A stretch of DNA of 64,000 bases from Leucothrix pacifica (lineage in GTDB: Bacteria > Pseudomonadota > Gammaproteobacteria > Thiotrichales > Thiotrichaceae), in the NCBI RefSeq assembly GCF_003172875.1, contig NZ_QGKM01000069.1, positions 1 to 64,000 on the forward strand, given 5' to 3'. The notes beneath the pieces were generated by a model, which worked only from the letters and a program-made list of their open reading frames with translations, did not search any database and was not told where the DNA came from. A program made the translations under genes and the position numbers. The stretch's first letter is position 1; every line of letters begins with the position of its first letter. This document shows positions 1 to 8,623 of the stretch, in pieces.

Positions 1-948
1 CCCAACTGAGGATTTTAGGTTCATGCCTGATATGTCGGCTTTCAGAATTAAGTCTGCCATCATTGGTGTGTTGATGAGCACCTCTACGGCTGGGAAGCGG
101 CCTTTGCCATCTTTCTTGCGGGTTAAGCGCTGAGAGATTATGGATTTCAGATTCAGCGATAAATCCATTAACAGCTGTTCACGACGCTCTTCAGGGAAGA
201 AGTTGATAATACGGTCAATAGCTTGGTTGGTGCTGTTAGCGTGTAGCGTGGTCATACAAAGATGACCGGTTTCAGCATAGGCAATTGCATATTCCATGGA
301 TTCACGATCACGAATCTCACCCAGGAGAATCACGTCAGGCGCCTGACGTAGGGTATTCTTCATGGCGATTTCGTAGTTTTCGGTATCCAGACCAACCTCA
401 CGCTGAGTGATCAGGCAGTTTTTGTGATCGTGAGTAAATTCAATCGGATCTTCAATGGTGATGATGTGGCCATAGGTTGCCTCATTACGCAGATCAATCA
501 TCGATGCTAGTGTTGTGGATTTACCTGAACCTGTCGCACCAACCATAATCACTAAGCCACGGGTGGTCATGGAAATATCCTTAAGCACCGGTGGCATATG
601 TAGAGATTTCAGACTTGGGATATCACTGGGAATATGTCGCAGCACCATCCCGGAGCAACCACGCTGTGTAAAGGCGTTGACACGGAAGCGATCAGAGCCG
701 GGTAGGGAGATAGAAAAGTTTCCTTCCAAATGCTCTTCGAAGTTACGCATTTGTTTGTCGTTCATAATAGAACGAACCAACATACGAGACTGGTCTTCGG
801 TGAGTGGCTGGTTGGATAATGGTTTCATCTGGCCATTCACTTTTACGCTCGGAGAGGCCCCCGCTGTTACGAAGAGATCAGATCCCTTTTGCTTAAGCAC
901 ACTACGAAGTAGGTTGTGCACATAAGCCATAGCACTTTCTTTATCCAT
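1..948 (-). CDS. pilU: PilU-type twitching motility ATPase, 3' end beyond the window
   Basis: Hexameric secretion-type ATPase that assists PilT in retracting type IV pili from the inner-membrane base. The readable part is 316 residues, starting MDKESAMAYVHN; the frame stays open to the window edge, so the C-terminus is missing. A P-loop GATGSGKS lies near residues 137-144, followed by the Walker B and His-box region (LLGEIRD, then ETGHLCMTTLHAN). It sits 52 bases downstream of pilT on the same strand, the usual pilT-pilU order. The N-terminus and the residues around the P-loop differ from the upstream PilT, which supports PilU rather than a second PilT. Seen: motifs and context. The retraction role is taken from the family. 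Confidence 0.93.
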   Translation of the reverse strand, partial: MDKESAMAYVHNLLRSVLKQKGSDLFVTAGASPSVKVNGQMKPLSNQPLTEDQSRMLVRSIMNDKQMRNFEEHLEGNFSISLPGSDRFRVNAFTQRGCSGMVLRHIPSDIPSLKSLHMPPVLKDISMTTRGLVIMVGATGSGKSTTLASMIDLRNEATYGHIITIEDPIEFTHDHKNCLITQREVGLDTENYEIAMKNTLRQAPDVILLGEIRDRESMEYAIAYAETGHLCMTTLHANSTNQAIDRIINFFPEERREQLLMDLSLNLKSIISQRLTRKKDGKGRFPAVEVLINTPMMADLILKADISGMNLKSSVG

Positions 949-1000
949 ATTCTTGCCCCTTGAGGGTATTTATTCTTGTTGTTCGCTGATGTTTGAGTGA

Positions 1001-2038
1001 TTAAGCAATAGAAGCGGCGCTGTCTGCTTTAGAAGCGGCAACCTCGCGTGAGATCAAACCCTGTGACATCAGTTTTTGTAATGACTGATCCAGCGTCTGC
1101 ATACCTTCCCCGGAACTGGTTTGCAGGGTGGACTTCATTTGTGCGATCTTGTTTTCACGGATCATCGAGCGAATCGCACGAGTACCAATCAGGATTTCAT
1201 GGGCTGCCACACGTCCGCCGCCAGTCTTCTTCAAAAGCGTTTGTGAAATGATTGCCTGCAATGATTCTGAAATCATCGAGCGAACCATGTCTTTTTCAGC
1301 CGCCGGGAATACATCAACAATACGGTCAATGGTCTTGGGTGCGCTGGTGGTGTGTAGTGTGCCGAATACCAAGTGGCCGGTTTCTGCTGCAGTCAGCGCA
1401 AGGCGAATAGTTTCCAGATCACGCAATTCTCCAACCAGGATGGTATCGGGATCTTCACGAAGCGCGGAGCGCAGAGAGGCCTCAAAACTTTTTGTGTCGC
1501 GATGCACTTCTCGCTGATTCACCAGACATTTTTTACTCTCGTGAACAAATTCAATCGGATCTTCAAGCGTCAGAATATGCCCGTAATCATTCTTGTTCTT
1601 ATAATCAATCATGGCAGCAAGGGTGGTTGATTTTCCAGAACCCGTAGGGCCGGTAACCAGTACCAAACCGCGCGGTTTATCAGTAATCTTTTTAAAAATC
1701 GCCGGTGCGTTCAGGTCTTCCAGGCTGAGTATCTTGCTGGGAATGGTTCGAAATACCGCTGCTGCACCACGGTTTTGGTTGAAGGCATTCACACGAAAGC
1801 GAGCGACACCGGGGATTTCGAAAGAAAAGTCAGTCTCCCACTTTTCCTCAAAGTCCTTGCGTTGTTTGTCATTCATGATGTCATACACCATGCTATGAAC
1901 ATCTTTGTGCTCCAGCGATGGTAGGTTGACGCGACGCATGTCACCATCCACACGAATAATCGGTGGCTGCCCTGCGGAAATATGCAGGTCAGAGGCGTTA
2001 TTCTTTACCGAAAAGGCCAGCAGTTGTGTAATATCCAT
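1001..2038 (-). CDS. pilT: Type IV pilus retraction ATPase PilT
   Basis: Cytoplasmic ATPase that powers pilus retraction, twitching motility and DNA uptake. I place the start at the ATG at 2036-2038 (MDITQLLAFSVKNNASDLHI), giving 345 residues, the normal PilT length. The open frame continues upstream to 2176, but that extension overlaps the divergent yggS gene and has no PilT similarity. GPTGSGKS lies at about residues 130-137, ILVGELRD supplies Walker B, and ETGHLVFGTLHT is the His box. The C-terminal AIRSMIREN segment is a PilT retraction motif variant. First gene of a pilT-pilU pair; a 47-base gap separates it from the divergent yggS. Confidence 0.96.
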   Translation of the reverse strand: MDITQLLAFSVKNNASDLHISAGQPPIIRVDGDMRRVNLPSLEHKDVHSMVYDIMNDKQRKDFEEKWETDFSFEIPGVARFRVNAFNQNRGAAAVFRTIPSKILSLEDLNAPAIFKKITDKPRGLVLVTGPTGSGKSTTLAAMIDYKNKNDYGHILTLEDPIEFVHESKKCLVNQREVHRDTKSFEASLRSALREDPDTILVGELRDLETIRLALTAAETGHLVFGTLHTTSAPKTIDRIVDVFPAAEKDMVRSMISESLQAIISQTLLKKTGGGRVAAHEILIGTRAIRSMIRENKIAQMKSTLQTSSGEGMQTLDQSLQKLMSQGLISREVAASKADSAASIA

Positions 2039-2085
2039 GATTAGATTTTTATTATTATTTAAATACAAAATTGACCGTATCATAA

Positions 2086-2775
2086 ATGTCCAAAATTCAG
2101 CATAACCTTCAGACAATTGGCACGGAGATCGCCGGAGATTGTCAACGCTTTGGCCGAGACGCAGCCAGCGTGACATTGTTGGCTGTCAGCAAGCGCCATC
2201 CAGCCAGCGCAATTCGTGAGGCCTATGACTGTGATCAACGAGCCTTTGGTGAAAACTATGTTCAGGAAATGCTGGAAAAAGCTGAGCAGCTGGGAGCGCT
2301 GGATATAGCGTGGCATTTTATCGGTCCACTACAGTCTAATAAAACCAAAGACGTTGCCAAGGTAGCAAGCTGGGTACACACCGTGGACCGTTTGAAAATA
2401 GCACGACGACTCAGCGAACAGCGCCCACAAACGTTAGCGCCACTGAATGTTTGCTTGCAAGTAAACGTCAATAACGAAACCAGTAAATCCGGGGTGAGTC
2501 TGGATGAACTTGGTGAGCTGCTTGAGTCTGTCTCTGACCTACCCAATATAACAGTACGGGGCTTGATGGCGATACCAGAGGCGACCAACGATACTACACG
2601 ACAACGGCAAAACTTCCGCCTGCTGGCAGGCGCTATGGCTCGTCTCAACGCGACGGGTTATCAGTTGGACACCTTATCGATGGGGATGAGTGGCGATATG
2701 GATGCTGCGATTGCAGAGGGGGCAACCATTGTGAGAATTGGTACGGCCATTTTTGGCGAGCGCCCCACCGCGTAA
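2086..2775 (+). CDS. yggS: YggS/PLPBP-family pyridoxal phosphate homeostasis protein
   Basis: Single-domain alanine-racemase-fold PLP protein of 229 residues that buffers pyridoxal phosphate in the cytosol and affects amino acid pools; it has no known catalytic activity. The PLP lysine is K36 in LLAVSKRHP, and the C-terminal phosphate-binding segment reads TIVRIGTAIFGER. SMGMSGDMDAAIAEG is the second family signature. No clear Shine-Dalgarno precedes the ATG at 2086, and the start is only 47 bases from the divergent pilT start, so the leader is short. The neighbours proC and yggT complete a classical gammaproteobacterial trio. Confidence 0.95.
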   Translation: MSKIQHNLQTIGTEIAGDCQRFGRDAASVTLLAVSKRHPASAIREAYDCDQRAFGENYVQEMLEKAEQLGALDIAWHFIGPLQSNKTKDVAKVASWVHTVDRLKIARRLSEQRPQTLAPLNVCLQVNVNNETSKSGVSLDELGELLESVSDLPNITVRGLMAIPEATNDTTRQRQNFRLLAGAMARLNATGYQLDTLSMGMSGDMDAAIAEGATIVRIGTAIFGERPTA

Positions 2776-2802
2776 TCTTAAGATATTTAGTTAAGGGATA
2801 TC

Positions 2803-3648
2803 ATGACGACAGAAAACAGAACAAACATTACCTTTATCGGTGCTGGCAATATGGCGCGTAGCTTAATTGCGGGTCTGATTGACGACGGAGCTTCGGTTGA
2901 TATTACCGTTGCTGATCCGAGTGAAGAGCAGTTAGATATCATTCGTGGCCAGTGGCCAGCTTGTATCACCACGACTGATAATGCGCAGGCAGTCAGCCAG
3001 GCTGATTTGGTCGTACTGGCCGTGAAACCACAAATCATGCAGATGGTTTGTGAAGCGTTAGCGTCAGACATTCAGGAGCGTAAACCGCTGATTATGTCTA
3101 TCGCTGCGGGCGTCAGCGAGTCGAGTTTAAACACCTGGTTGGGTGGACTGCTACCGATAGTGCGTTGCATGCCGAATACACCGGCACTTGTCCAATCCGG
3201 TATGAGTGGCTTATATGCCAACACTCGGGTTGACGAGGAGCAACGCAGCTTAGCTGAGAGTGTGATGCGTGCTGTCGGTATGGTGTTATGGTTTGATGAT
3301 GAAGACATGCTGCATGCGGTGACGGCAGTATCTGGCTCAGGTCCGGCTTATTTCTTCTTAGTAATGGAAGCCATGCAACGTTCAGCCGAAGGTTTCGGTC
3401 TGAGTGAGGAAGAGGCAAGATTGCTGGTGGTGCAAACGGCATTCGGCGCTGCTAAATTAGCGCTGGAGAGTAACGATTCCTCTGCTGAACTCCGGAAAAA
3501 AGTCACTTCAAAGGGTGGCACAACGGAGGCTGCGATTAATCAGCTTCAGGCGTCAGGATTAGAGAATACGTTTGATCTGGCATTGAAAGCAGCGGCACAG
3601 CGCTCAATAGTACTCAGTGGCAACAAGCCCGCAATCGAAAAATCATAA
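2803..3648 (+). CDS. proC: Pyrroline-5-carboxylate reductase
   Basis: Last step of proline synthesis: NAD(P)H-dependent reduction of pyrroline-5-carboxylate, in the cytosol. 281 residues. The Rossmann motif FIGAGNMARS starts at about residue 11, and the ProC signature region includes AVSGSGPAYFF and the C-terminal VTSKGGTTEAAI (substrate and dimer site). An AAGGGA Shine-Dalgarno stands before the ATG. It follows yggS by 27 bases and precedes the yggT gene by 12, so the three are likely one transcript ending at the hairpin at 4261-4298. Confidence 0.96.
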   Translation: MTTENRTNITFIGAGNMARSLIAGLIDDGASVDITVADPSEEQLDIIRGQWPACITTTDNAQAVSQADLVVLAVKPQIMQMVCEALASDIQERKPLIMSIAAGVSESSLNTWLGGLLPIVRCMPNTPALVQSGMSGLYANTRVDEEQRSLAESVMRAVGMVLWFDDEDMLHAVTAVSGSGPAYFFLVMEAMQRSAEGFGLSEEEARLLVVQTAFGAAKLALESNDSSAELRKKVTSKGGTTEAAINQLQASGLENTFDLALKAAAQRSIVLSGNKPAIEKS

Positions 3649-3660
3649 GGATAATTTACT

Positions 3661-4218
3661 ATGTCGGTCATTCAACAAATCGGATTATTTTTGGTAGAGA
3701 CGCTGCTGTCTCTGTATATCTCCGCAGTCGTCATCCGGTTTTTGCTGGGCTATGCGCGCGCTGATTTTTACAATCCGTTGTCACAGTTTTTGGTGAAAAT
3801 CACTAATCCTGTGCTGGTTCCGGTCAGACGTTTTGTGCCATCGATTGGTAAGCTGGATACGTCAGCGGTGGCGGTTGCATTTGTACTTATCATCATCAAA
3901 GTATTGTTGATTGCCGCTATTGTCGGTGTCAGTGCAAACATTGTGTCTCTGATTTGGTTAGCGGTCGGCGAACTGATTCGCTCAGTGATTTGGGTTTACA
4001 TTATTGCGTTAATCCTGATGGCGGTGATCAGCTGGATTGGCAGCTCGCACGGTAATCCGGTAGCACCATTGGTCAACAGTCTGGTGAGTCCGTTAGTGAC
4101 GCCGGTACGTCGTCGTATGCCACCGGTTGGTATGCTGGATTTATCGCCCATGGTCGTGATGATTGGTCTGTATATATTATTGATTATTGTGAATGGCGTA
4201 TTCCCGCGATTGTTCTAA
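3661..4218 (+). CDS. yggT: YggT-family integral membrane protein
   Basis: Inner-membrane protein of 185 residues with two tandem YggT units. Each has a hydrophobic segment followed by the family pattern NPLSQFLVKITNPVLVPVRR (about residues 38-57) and, in the second unit, GNPVAPLVNSLVSPLVTPVRR-like residues with RRMPPVGMLDLSPMV. Four membrane segments are evident. The exact role is not settled: the family is linked to osmotic or potassium stress in E. coli and to septum or nucleoid positioning in phototrophs (YlmG). Third gene of the yggS-proC-yggT set; AAGGATAA before the ATG is a good ribosome binding site. Confidence 0.9.
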   Translation: MSVIQQIGLFLVETLLSLYISAVVIRFLLGYARADFYNPLSQFLVKITNPVLVPVRRFVPSIGKLDTSAVAVAFVLIIIKVLLIAAIVGVSANIVSLIWLAVGELIRSVIWVYIIALILMAVISWIGSSHGNPVAPLVNSLVSPLVTPVRRRMPPVGMLDLSPMVVMIGLYILLIIVNGVFPRLF

Positions 4219-4260
4219 TTGATTGATTAAGCAGAGCTTCCTGATGACTTGGAAGCCAAT

Positions 4261-4298
4261 AAAAAGCCCCGTCACAGTTAAACCGGACGGGGCTTTTT
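4261..4298. terminator. Bidirectional rho-independent terminator
   Basis: A 13-base perfect inverted repeat (AAAAAGCCCCGTC at 4261-4273 and its complement at 4286-4298) with a 12-base loop. The stem carries A on one side and T on the other, so it works in both directions. It lies between the convergent yggT and rhodanese genes. Confidence 0.93.
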
Positions 4299-4346
4299 AC
4301 ATTGGAGTATGCGCAACGGCCTGAACCGAAGCCTATATCAAAACAA

Positions 4347-5057
4347 TTATGGCTTGGCTGTTGAAAGACCTAAGATTTCCCAAGTCTGCATACCGCCACG
4401 GAAGTACTTAATCTTCTCAGCAGGGTAGCCGTACTTCAGCAGTGTTTTGATACTTGCCGGAGATTGTCCACACCACATGCCATTACAGAACAGTACCAGT
4501 GTTTTAGCGCCGGAATAATCAAATACTTTGCTGGTATCACCATCTGTAATGGCTTCATCAACATCCATTGCATCCGTCTCGCCCATCAGTTTTACACCGA
4601 AGTTCTTAGCCATCACGTCAATGATGCCTTCAGTAGTCGCGCCTTTAGCAGGTACCAGACTTGTCCATGACACATTGACTGCGCCAGGGATCGTGCCTTT
4701 CGCTACCCAGTCAGGAGTACGTGAGTCACCTAAGAAGATTGAGCTATCGCCAGCACTCATCTTGGCGATGTAATCGATCACTTCCGCTTCACCGATGGTT
4801 TCAACACCTGGTGCAACAACCATAGGCTGGATACAGAATGGTGGACATGGGCGTGAGGTCTTAGCAAAGGCAGGAATCACCACTGCATCGTTGTCTTGGT
4901 TACGCTTAATCTCTACCTCTTTACCATTATGGTTGACCGTAACGCTCATTAGATCAGGTGTGATACCAACTGGCTTTCCACCGTGGCTGTCGGCATAAGC
5001 CGCTGTGCCAAGGCCTAAAGTAAGAGTCAGTGCTATTAGTGATTTTATTAGTCTCAT
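4347..5057 (-). CDS. Exported rhodanese-domain protein
   Basis: 236 residues with a signal peptide ending near AYA-DSHGG (about residue 22), so periplasmic. The C-terminal half is a rhodanese fold: LGDSRTPDWVAKGTIPGAVN (substrate-side segment, about residues 109-128), then the active-site loop LFCNGMWCGQSP with the likely persulfide cysteine, and a final YFRGGMQTW strand typical of rhodaneses. The loop has two cysteines (CNGMWC), which could form a disulfide as well as carry sulfane sulfur. A Pro-Cys rich stretch SRPCPPFCIQP precedes the domain. It lies next to an acidic exported protein and a DsrE-like protein, hinting at periplasmic sulfur handling. The substrate cannot be read from sequence. 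Confidence 0.85.
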   Translation of the reverse strand: MRLIKSLIALTLTLGLGTAAYADSHGGKPVGITPDLMSVTVNHNGKEVEIKRNQDNDAVVIPAFAKTSRPCPPFCIQPMVVAPGVETIGEAEVIDYIAKMSAGDSSIFLGDSRTPDWVAKGTIPGAVNVSWTSLVPAKGATTEGIIDVMAKNFGVKLMGETDAMDVDEAITDGDTSKVFDYSGAKTLVLFCNGMWCGQSPASIKTLLKYGYPAEKIKYFRGGMQTWEILGLSTAKP

Positions 5058-5118
5058 TGATGTCCTCCAGACATTTCATTAGAAATGGGCTAGCGCCCGG
5101 TACTACGGTTGTAATGGG

Positions 5119-5505
5119 TTAATCGCAGCTATCTTCGTTTGGCTCTTCTTCCTCATCATAATTGATTTCTTCAGAAGGCTCTTCCTCTGCTGGCTTTTCA
5201 TCGTCCATTGCAGCTTTATCGTGGCCTTCCATCTTATGGTCTTCAGAGCTTTCAGCGGTGTCAGATGGGGTGTCTTCTGTATCTTCGGGTTTATCTGATG
5301 CTTCAGGCGCTTCTTGCGCTTTCTTTGGAAGAAGCTTAGCGGCCTCATCAACTACTTCAGAAATGGCGGCTTCGGTGCTAGTCGCTGCTGCTGTGGCTTC
5401 AGTGGTTGCTTTTGTTTCAGAAGAGGCTGTGGTGGTCTCTGCGTAAGCATTGCCTGTCAGAAGCACAGTCAATGAGAACAGCAAGGTGCCAGTGAATATT
5501 TTCAT
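5119..5505 (-). CDS. Small acidic low-complexity exported protein
   Basis: 128 residues. A clear signal peptide (MKIFTGTLLFSLTVLLTGNAYA, cut after residue 22) is followed by an Ala/Thr/Glu-rich, then almost wholly Glu/Asp/Ser chain with an EDHKMEGHDK patch and a C-terminal Cys (EDSCD). No domain is recognised. The composition suggests a disordered, strongly negative periplasmic protein, possibly metal or cation binding; that is inference. It lies 61 bases upstream of the rhodanese gene on the same strand and probably shares its transcript. The reading frame is preferred over the overlapping frames because only this one has a signal peptide and a start next to a leader region. Confidence 0.7.
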   Translation of the reverse strand: MKIFTGTLLFSLTVLLTGNAYAETTTASSETKATTEATAAATSTEAAISEVVDEAAKLLPKKAQEAPEASDKPEDTEDTPSDTAESSEDHKMEGHDKAAMDDEKPAEEEPSEEINYDEEEEPNEDSCD

Positions 5506-5737
5506 GAATTGGCCTATGCAATGTTTGTAAGAGAATTAGTTTTAATTGGATTTCCTTCGCCCGTCATTATTTCCATAAATAATGAGATACCGTCAATATC
5601 ACTTTAGTGGGGGTTACCGCGTTATCAGTGAGAGTGATTGGATTTTAAAGGGGACGAAGGTAAAGTACAATTTATCTTAGCTATTTTTTGATTAATAGTT
5701 TAGATGTATATCTATAAATTCGAAAGGAGTATCTATT

Positions 5738-6202
5738 TTGAGTATAAAACATATGACTGCAGGTGTGTTTGCATTGGCGCTGGCTTTTCTGATTCACTCG
5801 ATCAGTGTCGCGGATTCACATGCTAAAGATGACTCAGACGCTGAGGAAGTCAGACACCGTTTAGTAATTCAGGTCAGCACAGATGACCCACGCACTCAAA
5901 CCATTGCCCTGAACAATGCAGTGAACCTGCAAAAGCACTATGGCATTGATAATATTGATATAGAAATCGTGGCTTATGGTCCCGGTTTGGGAATGCTGAC
6001 AGAGAAAAGTTCTGTCATGGATCGTGTAAGCAGTTTGTCTTTGCAGGAAGTAGCATTCAGTGCTTGTGGCAACACCATGCAAACTATTGAGAAAAAAACG
6101 GGTGTGGCACCTAAGCTAATCGAGGGCGTTGGCACGGTTCAGGCAGGTGTCGCACGCATTATGGAACTACAAGAGCAAGGTTATTCTTATATCCGTCCTT
6201 AA
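5738..6202 (+). CDS. Exported DsrE-like small protein
   Basis: 154 residues, probable TTG start at 5738 because the GAAAGGAG ribosome binding site at 5722-5728 is well spaced from it; the first ATG (5753) is further away. Signal peptide to about residue 29 (VADSHA). The mature part reads LVIQVSTDDPRTQTIALNNA then VDIEIVAYGPGLGML-like strands and ends EGVGTVQAGVARIMELQEQG. This is the DsrE/DsrF-like alpha/beta fold with one cysteine in FSACGNTMQ at the position where the family carries its active Cys. A sulfur carrier or persulfide-binding role is inferred from family and neighbours. Transcribed toward dtd. Confidence 0.78.
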   Translation: MSIKHMTAGVFALALAFLIHSISVADSHAKDDSDAEEVRHRLVIQVSTDDPRTQTIALNNAVNLQKHYGIDNIDIEIVAYGPGLGMLTEKSSVMDRVSSLSLQEVAFSACGNTMQTIEKKTGVAPKLIEGVGTVQAGVARIMELQEQGYSYIRP

Positions 6203-6214
6203 ACCCGTTTAATA

Positions 6215-6237
6215 CCCGAAGTGTTATGGGCTTCGGG
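6215..6237. terminator. Hairpin between convergent genes
   Basis: CCCGAAG at 6215-6221 pairs with CTTCGGG at 6231-6237 around a 9-base loop, between the convergent DsrE-like gene and dtd. No long T-run follows, so termination strength is uncertain. Confidence 0.5.
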
Positions 6238-6250
6238 CTATTTCATTGGT

Positions 6251-6691
6251 TTAGACTTCTAGCCAAAATGTCACAGGCCCATCATTGATGAGACTGACCT
6301 GCATATCAGCTCCAAACTCACCAGTTTGAACGGGCTTGACTAGCTTATGTCCTGCCTGTGCAACAAAATAGTCATACATCGATTGACCCAGTTCCGGCGG
6401 TGCGGCTGAGGCAAAGCTAGGCCGCAAACCTTTCTTTGTATTAGCGGGCAGTGTGAATTGTGACACCACTAAAAGCTCGCCCTCGATATCCAGCAGGGAA
6501 TTATTCATCTTCCCGTCATCATCTTCGAAAATCCGGTAATTGATGACTTTGTGCAGCAACTTATCGCTAAGTGCTTCGTTGTCTTTTTTTTGCACCCCAA
6601 GTAGTAACACAATGCCCTGACTGATTTTTCCTACCAACTCACCATCAATTTCAACTTGCGCTGCTTGTACGCGCTGGATTAATCCAATCAT
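6251..6691 (-). CDS. dtd: D-aminoacyl-tRNA deacylase
   Basis: Cytosolic proofreading enzyme that hydrolyses D-aminoacyl-tRNA (and mischarged glycyl-tRNA). 146 residues, the standard length. The two catalytic cross-dimer signatures are present: SQFTLPANTKKG (about residues 77-88) and the C-terminal NDGPVTFWLEV (Gly-cisPro loop). The N-terminus MIGLIQRVQAAQVEIDG is typical. It overlaps the upstream pip gene by 4 bases (ATGA), so the two are translationally coupled. Confidence 0.96.
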   Translation of the reverse strand: MIGLIQRVQAAQVEIDGELVGKISQGIVLLLGVQKKDNEALSDKLLHKVINYRIFEDDDGKMNNSLLDIEGELLVVSQFTLPANTKKGLRPSFASAAPPELGQSMYDYFVAQAGHKLVKPVQTGEFGADMQVSLINDGPVTFWLEV

Positions 6692-7638
6692 GCTAGTTTC
6701 CTCAACATGTCATTACCTGCCTTGATTAAGGCGCTGATAATACCGGGCTCCATGGCGGTGTGACCGGCAGCTTGTACCACGAAGTAATCCGCATTGGGCC
6801 ACGCCTTGTGTAAGTCATAAGCATGTTGTAACTGACAAATCATGTCATAGCGACCGTGAACGATATAGCCCGGAATATTCTTTAAAATATCCGCATTGTT
6901 GAGGATTTGGTTATCCTCCATGAAGCAGTTATTCACAAAATAATGCGATTCGATACAGGCAACACTCAGTGCCGTGTGTGGGTCAGAAAATTGCTCCAAC
7001 ATGGTCGGTGAAGGCTGTAGGCTTAGCGTTCGGCCTTCCCATGTTGACCATGCCTTCGCAGCACCCATGCGCGCGATTTCGTTATCGCCGTTCAGACGTC
7101 GATGATACGCCGTCAGCATATCACTGCGCTCTGCCATTGGAATAGGAGTGAGGTAATCTTCCCAATACTCCGGAAAGAAACGATTAGCGCCTTCCTGATA
7201 AAACCAGTTAATCTCTGCTTTTGTGCCCAGAAAAATACCCCGGACAATCAGGCCGGAGACCCGTTCAGGGTGTGCCTGTGCATAAGCCAATGCAAGTGTA
7301 GAACCCCAAGAGCCACCGCTAACTACCCAATTCTTGATATTCAGTGCTTCGCGCACTTTTTCCATGTCGGCAATCAGGTCTTGCGTGGTGTTATTACGAA
7401 TATCCGCATGAGGTGTGGAGCGACCTGCACCGCGTTGATCAAACAGAATAATGCGGTATTTTTCAGGGTCAAAAAAACGTCGTTGGTAGGCAGAGCTACC
7501 TGTGCCGGGGCCACCATGCAGATACACAACCGGAACGCCATCAATGCTCCCGCTTTCCTCTACATACAGGTCATGAATGTCATCGACCTTAAGCATGAAG
7601 TGATGATTTTCAAGAATAGCGGGATAGAGGTCTGACAT
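6688..7638 (-). CDS. pip: Proline iminopeptidase, alpha/beta hydrolase
   Basis: Cytosolic serine peptidase releasing N-terminal proline from peptides. 316 residues. The family landmarks are the oxyanion segment LHGGPGTGSS, the nucleophile elbow VSGGSWGSTLAL, FDQRGAGRSTPH, the acidic residue in VHGRYDMICQ and the histidine in AAGHTAMEPG near the C-terminus. All belong to the S33 peptidase family. It is followed by dtd with a 4-base overlap. Confidence 0.94.
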   Translation of the reverse strand: MSDLYPAILENHHFMLKVDDIHDLYVEESGSIDGVPVVYLHGGPGTGSSAYQRRFFDPEKYRIILFDQRGAGRSTPHADIRNNTTQDLIADMEKVREALNIKNWVVSGGSWGSTLALAYAQAHPERVSGLIVRGIFLGTKAEINWFYQEGANRFFPEYWEDYLTPIPMAERSDMLTAYHRRLNGDNEIARMGAAKAWSTWEGRTLSLQPSPTMLEQFSDPHTALSVACIESHYFVNNCFMEDNQILNNADILKNIPGYIVHGRYDMICQLQHAYDLHKAWPNADYFVVQAAGHTAMEPGIISALIKAGNDMLRKLA

Positions 7639-7678
7639 AAGGCTGCTCTCTGTTTAAATGACAGCCTATGATAATAGC

Positions 7679-8611
7679 TTATTTCTTCCAGATGGGTATC
7701 ACAGTTTGTGATAAGGCGGAGCTGTTTGGCGGGATTTCTGTGTCAAACAGGGTATCGCCATCGCTAACTGGCTTGTCAGTAGTACGAATGGCCGCAAAAT
7801 CATAGCGCTCACGATCCAGAAGATGTGATGGGCTGGTGTTGCCTAATGCAGTCATCATGCTGGCTAAGCGCCCCGGATAATCACGATCCCATTTGCTCAG
7901 CAAAGCTTTCATGGCCTGGCGTTGTAAATTGGGTTGAGAGCCACACAAGTTACAAGGAATAATCGGGAATTCCATCGCCTCAGAATACGCTTTGATATCC
8001 GCTTCTTTGCAGTAGGCTAGCGGACGAATCACGATGTTTTTACCATCATCTGACACTAGTTTGGGCGGCATCGTCTTCAAGCTGCCGGCATAAAACATAT
8101 TCAGCAGCAGCGTTTCCAGAATATCTTCACGGTGATGGCCGAGGGCGATTTTTGTTGCGCCCAAGTCCTGAGCCGCTTTGTATAAAATTCCCCGCCGTAA
8201 ACGCGAGCATAAAGCGCAGGTCGTTTTGCCTTCCGGAACCTTATCTATCACGATACTGTAGGTATCTTCTTCTAAAATCTTATACTCGACACCGATTTTG
8301 TCCAGATACTCCGGCAATACATGCTCTGGAAAGCCCGGTTGTTTCTGGTCCAGATTAACCGCAATCAATGAGAAGTTGATAGGGGCGACTTTTTGTAAAT
8401 ACAGCAATACATCCAACATGGTGTAGCTGTCCGCACCACCAGACAGGCACACCATTATCCGGTCGCCATCTTCAATCATGCTGAAGTCAACAGAGGCCTC
8501 GCCTGCGGCTTTGCGCAAACGTTTCTGTAACTTCACAAACTCTCCGGATGATTTATCCAGTTTGACTGTGGCGTTACTGTTTAATTCTACGGCTTGGATC
8601 TCTGCATTCAT
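7679..8611 (-). CDS. ttcA: tRNA 2-thiocytidine(32) synthetase TtcA
   Basis: ATP- and Fe-S-dependent enzyme that thiolates cytidine 32 of tRNA. 310 residues. The PP-loop is SGGADSYTM (about residues 55-63), and the cluster-binding cysteines lie in [10 protein letters not shown] and [29 protein letters not shown] is a further signature of the family. The gene stands 40 bases from pip and 12 bases downstream of the M48 protease gene, on the same strand. Confidence 0.96.
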   Translation of the reverse strand: MNAEIQAVELNSNATVKLDKSSGEFVKLQKRLRKAAGEASVDFSMIEDGDRIMVCLSGGADSYTMLDVLLYLQKVAPINFSLIAVNLDQKQPGFPEHVLPEYLDKIGVEYKILEEDTYSIVIDKVPEGKTTCALCSRLRRGILYKAAQDLGATKIALGHHREDILETLLLNMFYAGSLKTMPPKLVSDDGKNIVIRPLAYCKEADIKAYSEAMEFPIIPCNLCGSQPNLQRQAMKALLSKWDRDYPGRLASMMTALGNTSPSHLLDRERYDFAAIRTTDKPVSDGDTLFDTEIPPNSSALSQTVIPIWKK

Positions 8612-8623
8612 GGTGTAATTCGC

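Noticed and set aside
2039-2176. N-terminal extension of pilT to 2176
   Set aside because: It overlaps yggS and has no PilT-like residues; the ATG at 2036-2038 gives the standard protein.
5103-5351. Lys-rich open frame overlapping the acidic exported protein
   Set aside because: The other frame has a signal peptide and a sensible start; this one is a frame shadow of Glu-rich codons.
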